A program made the translations under genes and the position numbers. The notes beneath the pieces were generated by a model. The model worked only from the letters and a program-made list of their open reading frames with translations, was not told the DNA's origin and ran no database searches. This document shows positions 1 through 6,539 of a stretch of 19,073 nt of DNA, in pieces. Every line of letters starts with the position of its first letter. Positions within the stretch are counted from its first letter, which is position 1. The stretch covers positions 1 through 19,073 of the forward strand of contig CAJMRL010000034.1 of assembly GCA_905215805.1 (NCBI GenBank). Reading direction: 5' to 3'. Source of the DNA: an uncultured bacterium (GTDB lineage Bacteria > Bacillota > Clostridia > UBA1381).

Positions 1-33
1 CCCACCCCGAATGGGATGAGCTTTGGCATAGCG
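1..33. other. Left edge, unresolved
   Basis: These bases lie outside typA and are too short to assign. On the plus strand one frame reads Pro-Pro-Arg-Met-Gly-stop, with the stop codon at 17-19, 15 nt before a plus-strand terminator hairpin. This would fit the tail of a plus-strand gene entering from the left. A minus-strand ATG at 27-29 also opens a frame running off the edge, but no ribosome binding site precedes it. Neither reading can be confirmed. Confidence 0.2.
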
Positions 34-34
34 A

Positions 35-59
35 GGGCTGTTTTTTTACAGCCCCTTTT
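35..59 (+). terminator. Rho-independent terminator at left edge
   Basis: A 7-bp hairpin (GGGCTGT at 35-41 pairing with ACAGCCC at 48-54, six-T loop) is followed on the plus strand by CTTTT. The T tract favours termination of a plus-strand gene entering from the left. The same hairpin lies 11 nt beyond the typA stop and may also slow minus-strand transcripts, but no T run follows it in that direction. Confidence 0.6.
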
Positions 60-64
60 AAACA

Positions 65-1891
65 TTATTTCTTTCTTGCGGCAGCCTTTGCACGCAGATC
101 CGTTTTTAAGATTCGCTTTCTCATCCTAAGATGCTTTGGAGTAACCTCTAAAAGTTCATCCTCCGCTATAAAGTCAAGACACTGCTCGAGACTCATTTCC
201 TTCGGCGGAACAAGCTTTAATGCGTCATCTGATCCGGAAGCTCTTGTATTTGTCGCATGCTTTTTCTTGCACACATTTACCGTAATATCCTCCTGACGCG
301 AGCTTTCCCCGACAATCATTCCCTCATATACCTTAACGCCGGGACCAACAAAAAGAGTACCTCTTTCCTGCGCATTATACAATCCATAGGTAATGGTCTC
401 TCCATTCTCCCATGCTATAAGCGTACCTCTTGAGCGACCATGAAAATCACCCTTATACGGCTCATAGCATTCAAGTATACTGTTTACGATAGCCGTACCC
501 TTAGTTGCGGTAAGGATCTCACTCCTAAAGCCTATAAGTCCTCTCGAAGGAATAAGGAATTCCAATCTCGTATAGCTCTGTGCTGTAGGCTCCATATTCG
601 TCATCTCGCCCATTCTGTTTACAACCGTATCCATAACCACTCCGGTATAATCGGTAGGAACATCGACGGTAAGACGTTCTATTGGCTCACACCGTTTTCC
701 GTCAATTTCCTTGTAAATTACAACTGGATTTGATACCTGAAATTCATATCCCTCACGGCGCATATTCTCAATAAGAACCGATAAATGCAGTTCTCCTCTT
801 CCCGAAACCGTAAATGCCTCGGTAGTATCCGTTTCCTCTACTCTAAGACTTACATTTGAATCCAGCTCTTTAAAAAGTCTGTCACGAAGATGTCTCGAAG
901 TAACAAATTTACCATCTTGTCCGGCAAACGGGCTGTCATTTACACTAAACGTCATTGATAAAACCGGATCATCGATCTTCACAAACGGAAGCGGTTCCGG
1001 ATTATTGGCATCACAAACCGTTTCTCCTATATTAATATCCGAAATACCAGAAATGGCAACCACATCTCCGGCCCCCACTTCATCCGTCACACCTTTGTTA
1101 AGTCCTTCAAATGTATAAAGCTTTGTTGCCTTAGCATGACCAATCTTTCCATCATGACGGCAGATAGATAATGACATTCCGGTTTTTATAACTCCTCGCT
1201 GTATTTTTCCTACTGCGATACGACCCGTGTAATCATCATAATCTATATTTGAAACAAGCATCTGGAACGGTGCGTCATCATCACAGTCCGGACAAGGAAT
1301 ATAATTTACAATCAGCTCAAACAAATCCCTAAGATCCTTCTGCGGTTTTTCGGGATTATATTCAGCCGTTGCCCATCCGTCACGACCCGACGCATAAATA
1401 ACAGGAGTATCGAGCTGCTCCTCTGTAGCTCCCAAATCTATAAACAGCTCCAACACCTCATCAACCACCTCATATGGTCTTGCATTAGGACGGTCTACCT
1501 TATTTACAACAATAATAGGCTTCAAATTCAAAGCCAGAGCCTTTGAAAGCACAAACCTTGTCTGCGGCATACAGCCTTCAAACGCATCTACAAGCAATAA
1601 CACGCCGTCAACCATTTCCAGTCCGCGTTCGACCTCTCCTCCGAAGTCTGCATGTCCGGGAGTATCTATTATATTTATTTTCACACCATTGTAATAAAGC
1701 GATGTATTCTTAGCAAGAATTGTAATACCTCTTTCTCTCTCAAGGTCATTGGAATCCATGACTCTTTCCTCTACCGCCTCATTCTCACGGAATGTTCCGC
1801 TTTGCGCAAGCATTGCGTCAACCAAAGTTGTCTTTCCGTGGTCAACATGAGCTATAATTGCAATATTTCTTATATTTTCACGTTTCTGCAT
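65..1891 (-). CDS. typA: Translational GTPase TypA/BipA
   Basis: This is a ribosome-associated GTPase of the elongation factor family. It supports ribosome assembly and growth under stress such as cold. The 608-residue length is normal for TypA. GTP-binding motifs are all present: G1 AHVDHGKT at residues 14-21, RGITI at 54-58, DTPGH at 76-80, NKVD at 130-133 and ASGRDG near 167-172. The EF-G-like domains and the lysine-rich TypA C-terminal domain follow, and the protein ends in a basic tail. The start MQKRENIRNIAIIAHVDHGK matches the usual family N-terminus. The ribosome binding site is modest: AGAGG about 11 nt upstream of ATG. The gene has its own promoter and seems monocistronic. No terminator with a T run is visible downstream on its own strand. 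Confidence 0.97.
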   Translation of the reverse strand: MQKRENIRNIAIIAHVDHGKTTLVDAMLAQSGTFRENEAVEERVMDSNDLERERGITILAKNTSLYYNGVKINIIDTPGHADFGGEVERGLEMVDGVLLLVDAFEGCMPQTRFVLSKALALNLKPIIVVNKVDRPNARPYEVVDEVLELFIDLGATEEQLDTPVIYASGRDGWATAEYNPEKPQKDLRDLFELIVNYIPCPDCDDDAPFQMLVSNIDYDDYTGRIAVGKIQRGVIKTGMSLSICRHDGKIGHAKATKLYTFEGLNKGVTDEVGAGDVVAISGISDINIGETVCDANNPEPLPFVKIDDPVLSMTFSVNDSPFAGQDGKFVTSRHLRDRLFKELDSNVSLRVEETDTTEAFTVSGRGELHLSVLIENMRREGYEFQVSNPVVIYKEIDGKRCEPIERLTVDVPTDYTGVVMDTVVNRMGEMTNMEPTAQSYTRLEFLIPSRGLIGFRSEILTATKGTAIVNSILECYEPYKGDFHGRSRGTLIAWENGETITYGLYNAQERGTLFVGPGVKVYEGMIVGESSRQEDITVNVCKKKHATNTRASGSDDALKLVPPKEMSLEQCLDFIAEDELLEVTPKHLRMRKRILKTDLRAKAAARKK

Positions 1892-1944
1892 CTCTAACTA
1901 AACCTCTAATCTTAATAGTTTATCTCATTATTAATCCATTATCT

Positions 1945-1973
1945 ATTATATACTTAATCCTACTTAATTACAA
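1945..1973 (-). promoter_or_regulatory. Promoter of typA
   Basis: On the minus strand a TTGTAA -35 box (1968-1973) is separated by exactly 17 nt from a perfect TATAAT -10 box (1945-1950). It lies about 50 nt upstream of the typA ATG. A 14-nt palindrome, TTTTTGTACAAAAA (1977-1990), sits just upstream of the -35. Confidence 0.7.
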
Positions 1974-2052
1974 TATTTTTTGTACAAAAACGGAATTATA
2001 TACAAAAAAAACTCATTTTTTCTCACACTTATCGTGAATTGTAGGGCTGTAT

Positions 2053-3135
2053 CTAAAGCATATTCTTTAAGCTCTCAGCCGAAAATAATTCATTAAACAT
2101 CAATTCATCATATAAAGCATCAAGATTTTCCTGCGAGTGCTCAAGTTCCGATGAGAATAGTCTTGAATTTTCTATTCTGTCATTTAAAGTAAAATCCTTC
2201 GTCCCGGCAATTACCGCCATATCCAGCTCGCGTATCATTATATAAGACGCTGCTGCAAGCCTTACCTTCGCAAGTGCATCATAATCATACATAGCCTTTA
2301 TATAATAACGGTGTATGAAGTAGACCAGCAGCTTTTCATAGTCTCTTTCATCTGTTTTTATATTCAGCAATCTATACACTCTTATATAATCCTCTTCTGA
2401 ATTATGAAGCAGCTCCTTTGTACGGTGCAAAATTTCATGCCATTCTTCATTTCTTGCATTGAGAGAATCAAAAAAATCTATAATCTCTAAAACTGCGCTA
2501 TTGTATTTTTTATCTAACCTCTCTTTTATTTCTATACTTATATTATTAAATTCAAATTGATTTTTATTTATGCTCTGCTGTATAATACCTGCATAATCCA
2601 AAGCTGCGCAAAGCCTTGCATTTACAGAATAATTTCTGTTTTGCAAAATTCCAAATAAAACTTCCCGCGAGCTTATAAGCATGTTATATAAATCCTCATC
2701 ATTATCCTCAGCTTCACCTTCAATATTTTCATCAATAAAGCTTACAGGATTTTTATCAGAAAATATTATCCGCCCCGCTTCCTCACACGACAAGCCTATC
2801 CCTTTTTCAATAATATCCCCAAACTGCTCGGCATATCGCGGATATTCCTTACAAACCGTACACAGTTTATCCTCTCCCATGCTTATATGAATCTCACACA
2901 AATTATTGTTGTTTAAAAACGGACATCTATTTCCATTCATTTTAAATGTATAGCATCCATCCTCATCGCAATAAATCATCTCTCGAAGCCTATTCCCTAT
3001 CTCGCCTTCCGTTTCCATATATGTATCCCGGCTGTCCTCATCTATATCTATTCCCCATCCGATGCAGCAATTATGCCTGCATTTCTCCCCTATACAATTA
3101 AATTCCCTATAATAATCAGGTATTCTCAATATCAT
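2053..3135 (-). CDS. fliB: FliB-family lysine-N-methylase homologue
   Basis: The protein resembles flagellin lysine-N-methylase FliB, which methylates surface lysines of flagellin in Salmonella. The 360-residue length is close to the family norm. The N-terminal third carries a dense cysteine pattern typical of the family: C14, C19, C23, C24, then C55, C60, C70, C79, C91, C94 and C116, with CRHNCC at residues 19-24 and CPF and CTVC further on. This is a probable metal or Fe-S binding region. The start MILRIPDYYREFNC is the usual family opening. GGAG lies 8 nt before the ATG. No flagellar or chemotaxis genes occur in this window, so the substrate is unknown and the FliB name is by family only. 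It is divergent from the lipid kinase gene. No signal peptide or membrane segment is visible. Confidence 0.8.
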   Translation of the reverse strand: MILRIPDYYREFNCIGEKCRHNCCIGWGIDIDEDSRDTYMETEGEIGNRLREMIYCDEDGCYTFKMNGNRCPFLNNNNLCEIHISMGEDKLCTVCKEYPRYAEQFGDIIEKGIGLSCEEAGRIIFSDKNPVSFIDENIEGEAEDNDEDLYNMLISSREVLFGILQNRNYSVNARLCAALDYAGIIQQSINKNQFEFNNISIEIKERLDKKYNSAVLEIIDFFDSLNARNEEWHEILHRTKELLHNSEEDYIRVYRLLNIKTDERDYEKLLVYFIHRYYIKAMYDYDALAKVRLAAASYIMIRELDMAVIAGTKDFTLNDRIENSRLFSSELEHSQENLDALYDELMFNELFSAESLKNML

Positions 3136-3165
3136 TATACCATCTCCATTATTTTTAATGCTTTA

Positions 3166-3194
3166 ATTATATCACAAACCTTTAAATTTGTCAT
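3166..3194 (-). promoter_or_regulatory. Promoter of the fliB-like gene
   Basis: On the minus strand an ATGACA -35 box (3189-3194) lies 17 nt from a TATAAT -10 box (3166-3171). TG stands one base before the -10 (extended -10). The -10 is about 30 nt upstream of the start codon. It lies back to back with the promoter of the lipid kinase gene. Confidence 0.7.
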
Positions 3195-3202
3195 TAAAAT
3201 AC

Positions 3203-3231
3203 TTGACTTAGCATTATAAAAAATATATAAT
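3203..3231 (+). promoter_or_regulatory. Promoter of the lipid kinase gene
   Basis: TTGACT (3203-3208) and TATAAT (3226-3231) are separated by exactly 17 nt. This is close to the sigma-A consensus and lies about 50 nt upstream of the kinase start codon. Its -35 box is only 8 bp from the -35 box of the divergent fliB-like gene. Confidence 0.75.
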
Positions 3232-3283
3232 ATTAAATATCAATTGAAAACTGATATGCCTGCGGAAAGGAGTAATATGCTTT

Positions 3284-4174
3284 ATGCAAAAAATGCTTTT
3301 TCTTTTTAACCCTCGTTCTGGTAAAGCTCAGCTGAAAAATCATCTTTTAGAAATTATTGATATATTTACAAAAGCAGGATATGAAGTAACAGCACGTCCC
3401 ACTCAGCGAAATAACGATGCTTATGAATATGTAAAAATACATGCGCCCGCTTTTGATAGGATTGTTGTCAGCGGCGGCGACGGTACTCTAAACGAGGCCG
3501 TACGAGGAATAATGGAAATTCCCGAGGAACATCGAAGGCCTATAGGCTACATTCCAACCGGCACTACCAATGATTTTGCTTCCAATCTCGGAATTCCAAA
3601 GGATATGCTCGAAGCTGCACGCATTGCAGTAAACGGGAATACAAGAAATGTTGATATAGGTACATTTAATGGCAGAACCTTTAATTATGTAGCCGCATTC
3701 GGCGCTTTTACCGATATATCATATGAGACACCTCAGGAAATAAAAAATATATTTGGGCAGGCTGCATATCTTATGGAGGTCGTGAAAAAGCTCTCGCCCA
3801 TAGAAAAAGTATTTGTAAGCTTCAACGGCGGCGGTATTGTCAGAAAAGGATATTATGCCGTATGTCTGATCCTTAATTCCTCGCATGTCGCCGGAGTCAA
3901 GCTTAATGATTACTATTCTGTAGATATCAATGACGGTGAATTTGAGGTTGCACTTATAGAAAAGCCCGAAAATCTTATTAAGCTGAGTCAGAGTATTTCT
4001 GCCATTGTACAAGGAAAATCCTCCGGTCCGGGATTCGAGGTAATAAAGGCATCGGAAATAACGATCGAAACCGACAGACCTGTAAAATGGACGCTTGACG
4101 GCGAATTTGGAGGAGAGGTCTCAAAAGCCAATATAGGAGTTTTAAAAAGCGCCGCCGTTTTTATCGGAAAGTAA
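3284..4174 (+). CDS. Diacylglycerol kinase family lipid kinase (YegS/BmrU type)
   Basis: The product is a soluble ATP-dependent lipid kinase of the diacylglycerol kinase catalytic-domain family. Such enzymes phosphorylate diacylglycerol (DgkB type) or related lipids and so return diacylglycerol to phospholipid synthesis. Visible motifs are NPRSGK at residues 9-14, the nucleotide-binding GGDGTLNE at 64-71 and PTGTTNDFA at 91-99. A beta-rich C-terminal domain follows, with LDGE near the end. The 296-residue length fits the family. AAAGGAG (3266-3272) lies about 11 nt from this ATG. A nearer ATG at 3277 is out of frame and stops after 10 codons. The gene stands alone on the plus strand, with its own promoter and a strong terminator. 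Exact lipid specificity cannot be read from the sequence. Confidence 0.9.
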   Translation: MQKMLFLFNPRSGKAQLKNHLLEIIDIFTKAGYEVTARPTQRNNDAYEYVKIHAPAFDRIVVSGGDGTLNEAVRGIMEIPEEHRRPIGYIPTGTTNDFASNLGIPKDMLEAARIAVNGNTRNVDIGTFNGRTFNYVAAFGAFTDISYETPQEIKNIFGQAAYLMEVVKKLSPIEKVFVSFNGGGIVRKGYYAVCLILNSSHVAGVKLNDYYSVDINDGEFEVALIEKPENLIKLSQSISAIVQGKSSGPGFEVIKASEITIETDRPVKWTLDGEFGGEVSKANIGVLKSAAVFIGK

Positions 4175-4187
4175 TATTAAACCAATA

Positions 4188-4228
4188 AATACAAAAACCG
4201 CTGCACAGATCGCAGCGGTTTTTGTATT
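4188..4228. terminator. Bidirectional terminator between lipid kinase and transketolase genes
   Basis: A 17-bp perfect stem (4188-4204 with 4212-4228) has a 7-nt loop. Its core is CCGCTGC/GCAGCGG flanked by A5 and T5 tracts. It lies between the convergent kinase (plus) and transketolase C (minus) stop codons and gives a T run in both directions. Confidence 0.93.
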
Positions 4229-4256
4229 ACCGACAAAATCTATAGACATTGTCCTC

Positions 4257-5189
4257 TTATTTCATTGCTATAGCTTCCTTAGCCTTTACTATAATATTCT
4301 CGGCGGTAAGACCATATGCCTTAAATAATTCTGCAGGCTTTCCGGAGCAGCCGTATCTGTCTGTTCCTATAATCTTTACCGGGCAAGGCGCATTGGCACA
4401 TACAACCTCTGTCACCGCAGAACCAAGACCTCCCATTATATAATGCTCTTCAGCTGTTACAATAGCGCCTGTTTCCTTTGCGGCATTTATGATGATTTCT
4501 TCATCAATAGGCTTAATTGTATGAATATTAATAACTCTGGCGTTTATTCCCTCTGCTGCAAGCGCGTCGGCGGCCTTTAAAGCTTCTTGTACCATAAGAC
4601 CTGTAGCTATAATTGAAACATCTTTTCCGTCCTTAAGCTGTACTCCCTTGCCAAGCTCAAATTTATAATCCGCCGGATTTACATCCTCAACAGCCAAACG
4701 TCCAAATCTCATATAAACCGGTCCGTCATGCTCAATAGCCGCTTTTACAGCAAGCTGAGCCTCTATGTCATCAGCCGGATTTATTACAACCATTCCAGGT
4801 ATAGTTCTCATCAGCGCCATATCCTCGAGACACTGATGCGACGCTCCGTCCTCGCCGACAGAAATACCTGCATGAGTCGCTCCTATTTTTACATTAAGAT
4901 GCGGATAGCCTATAGAATTTCTTACCTGCTCAAATGCTCTTCCCGCAGCAAACATCGCAAAAGTAGAGGCAAACGCAATTTTTCCGCAAGTCGCAAGTCC
5001 CGCAGCGACACACATCATATCCGCTTCAGCAATACCGCAGTTTATAAATCTTTCCGGGCATACCTTTTTAAATGTATCTGTTTTGGTTGACTTTGAAAGA
5101 TCCGCATCCAAAACAATAACATCGGGATTATCAACGCCGTATTTCACCAGCGCATTACCATAAGATACTCTTGTAGCTGTCTTTGCCAT
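4257..5189 (-). CDS. Transketolase, C-terminal subunit
   Basis: This is the second half of a split transketolase, an enzyme of the non-oxidative pentose phosphate pathway that moves two-carbon ketol units between sugar phosphates. The 310 residues cover the pyrimidine-binding domain and the C-terminal transketolase domain. The motif NCGIAEADM (residues 50-58) holds the conserved glutamate (E55) that activates thiamine diphosphate. GATHAGISVGEDGASHQ and the late EEHYIMGGLGSAV segment are typical. Its ATG overlaps the stop of the N-terminal subunit gene by one base (TAATG at 5191-5187), which suggests translational coupling and equal amounts of both subunits. The split form is common in Clostridia and archaea. 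A related split ketol-transferring enzyme acting on another sugar cannot be excluded. Confidence 0.93.
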   Translation of the reverse strand: MAKTATRVSYGNALVKYGVDNPDVIVLDADLSKSTKTDTFKKVCPERFINCGIAEADMMCVAAGLATCGKIAFASTFAMFAAGRAFEQVRNSIGYPHLNVKIGATHAGISVGEDGASHQCLEDMALMRTIPGMVVINPADDIEAQLAVKAAIEHDGPVYMRFGRLAVEDVNPADYKFELGKGVQLKDGKDVSIIATGLMVQEALKAADALAAEGINARVINIHTIKPIDEEIIINAAKETGAIVTAEEHYIMGGLGSAVTEVVCANAPCPVKIIGTDRYGCSGKPAELFKAYGLTAENIIVKAKEAIAMK

Positions 5190-6037
5190 TACAATCTCGC
5201 CTCCAATTCTGCTATTTGCGCATCCAATTCAGCTATTGCCTGTGCATACTGCTCATCATTCGGTGCGCTTCCATGCCAAGCCGCCTGATTCTCCATAAAG
5301 GATACATTCTTTCCTTTCACTGACTTCATTATAATTGCTGTCGGCTTTCCCTTACATTCCTTTGCAGCCTCTATAGCATTGTAAAGCTCATTGAAATCAT
5401 GTGCGCTTGAATGAATTACATTCCAACCAAAAGCCTCAAATTTTTTATCTATCGGCGTGGGGTTCATAACCTTTGTTATATCTCCGTCGATCTGAAGACC
5501 GTTGTTGTCAATAAAGATAGTGTAATTATCCAGCTTATAATGCGGAGCAAACATTGCCGCTTCCCATACCTGTCCTTCTTCAAGCTCTCCGTCGCCTAAT
5601 ATTGAATATACTCTGTAATCCTTTTTATCAAGCTTTCCGGCAAGAGCCATGCCTGCGCCCACGCATACTCCCTGTCCAAGCGAGCCTGTTGACATATCAA
5701 CTCCCGGAACCTTTACCATATCCGGATGTCCCTGAAGATAGCTGTCAATATGTCTGAAACCCGGAATATCCTCTACCGGAAAATATCCCCTTTCCGCAAG
5801 CGTTCCGTACAAAGCCGGCGCGGTATGTCCTTTAGAGAGAACAAAGCGATCTCTATCCGGATCCTTTGGATTCTTGGGGTCATTCTTCATTACCTCAAAG
5901 TAAAGAAGCGTAAGTACATCAGCGATAGAGAGCGAACCTCCCGGATGACCGGATTGAGCGCTGTGAACTGCTGTAAGAGCATTCTTGCGAACTCTGTTAG
6001 CAATTATTGAAAGCTCAATAACTCTTTTTTCATCCAT
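5189..6037 (-). CDS. Transketolase, N-terminal subunit
   Basis: This is the thiamine-diphosphate-binding half of the split transketolase. The 282 residues include GHPGGSLS (30-37), SKGHTAP (68-74), QGHPD (102-106) and the diphosphate/Mg motif running from GDGELEEGQ (148-156) to DNNG (177-180). These are the conserved substrate and cofactor segments of the family. A very strong ribosome binding site, AAGGAGGAG, lies about 8 nt before the ATG. The gene sits downstream of mrnC with a 67-nt spacer holding a GC-rich palindrome, and directly upstream of the C subunit. It is probably read from the cysS promoter, although a weak local promoter (TTGACC) is possible. Confidence 0.94.
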   Translation of the reverse strand: MDEKRVIELSIIANRVRKNALTAVHSAQSGHPGGSLSIADVLTLLYFEVMKNDPKNPKDPDRDRFVLSKGHTAPALYGTLAERGYFPVEDIPGFRHIDSYLQGHPDMVKVPGVDMSTGSLGQGVCVGAGMALAGKLDKKDYRVYSILGDGELEEGQVWEAAMFAPHYKLDNYTIFIDNNGLQIDGDITKVMNPTPIDKKFEAFGWNVIHSSAHDFNELYNAIEAAKECKGKPTAIIMKSVKGKNVSFMENQAAWHGSAPNDEQYAQAIAELDAQIAELEARL

Positions 6038-6065
6038 TTTTATAACTCCTCCTTAAAATTTAGTA

Positions 6066-6085
6066 GGCCGGACCTCCGTCCGGTC
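6066..6085. repeat. GC-rich palindrome between mrnC and transketolase N gene
   Basis: CCGGAC (6068-6073) and GTCCGG (6078-6083) form a 6-bp stem with a 4-nt CTCC loop, extended by a G/T wobble. It stands out in an AT-rich spacer. On the minus strand it is followed by CTACTAAATTTT rather than a T run, so it is not a good terminator. It may stabilise the mRNA or be one copy of a short dispersed palindrome of the kind seen in Clostridia; a single copy here cannot show which. Confidence 0.55.
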
Positions 6086-6104
6086 AATTATGATTTATAT
6101 AGAA

Positions 6105-6539
6105 TTACTCTATAATCTTTTCATATGCGGCATTCAAGATTTCTTCAAGCCGCTCCTTCTCTCCCTTTAAATAAACATAGCCGATCAATGCCTCAAAGCC
6201 TGTCGCATGACGGTAATCAACTAAGCTTGCGTTTTTTGCCGTCGTATGTGATTTGGAATTTCTTCCTCTTTTGTATATATTGATCTCTTCCTCGCTTAAC
6301 ATATCCATTATCCCATGTATAATTTTGCACTGGGCCTGAGCTTTTACAAATTTCACAGCATGGACATGCAGCTGATGCACCGGCATATCCGGATGCTCCG
6401 CAATAAGCCTTGTTCTTATATACACATCATAAACAGAGTCACCTATATATGCAAGCGTAAGCGGAGCCATCATATTCGGCTGTTTTGAAAGCTTTTCAAT
6501 CAATTCCATATTATTCTGCAAAGCTCCACTGAACGCCAT
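6105..6539 (-). CDS. mrnC: Mini-ribonuclease III
   Basis: This is a double-strand-specific endoribonuclease with only the RNase III catalytic domain. In Bacillus subtilis it trims the ends of 23S rRNA. The signature LTLAYIGDSVYDVYIR lies at residues 27-42, with the catalytic acidic residues D34 and D38. RGRNSKSHTTAKN and the late ATGFEALIGYVYL segment match the family. At 144 residues, no double-stranded RNA-binding domain is present, as expected. Two starts are possible. The chosen ATG has AAAGGA 8 nt upstream and overlaps cysS by 29 nt. A second ATG at 6509, one base after the cysS stop, would give 134 residues and place the first catalytic Asp near residue 24, closer to the family position. 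The cysS-mrnC order is conserved in Firmicutes. Confidence 0.93.
   Translation of the reverse strand: MAFSGALQNNMELIEKLSKQPNMMAPLTLAYIGDSVYDVYIRTRLIAEHPDMPVHQLHVHAVKFVKAQAQCKIIHGIMDMLSEEEINIYKRGRNSKSHTTAKNASLVDYRHATGFEALIGYVYLKGEKERLEEILNAAYEKIIE

Noticed and set aside
1..29. Minus-strand partial gene starting MPKLIPFGVG at the left edge
   Set aside because: No ribosome binding site precedes the ATG and the frame runs off the edge after 10 codons, so it cannot be supported.
1974..2052. Terminator for the fliB-like gene
   Set aside because: T-rich stretches occur on the minus strand, but no stem longer than 3-4 bp precedes them.
6066..6085. Rho-independent terminator between mrnC and the transketolase genes
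   Set aside because: No T run follows on the minus strand, and the stem is only 6 bp, so it is listed as a palindrome instead.
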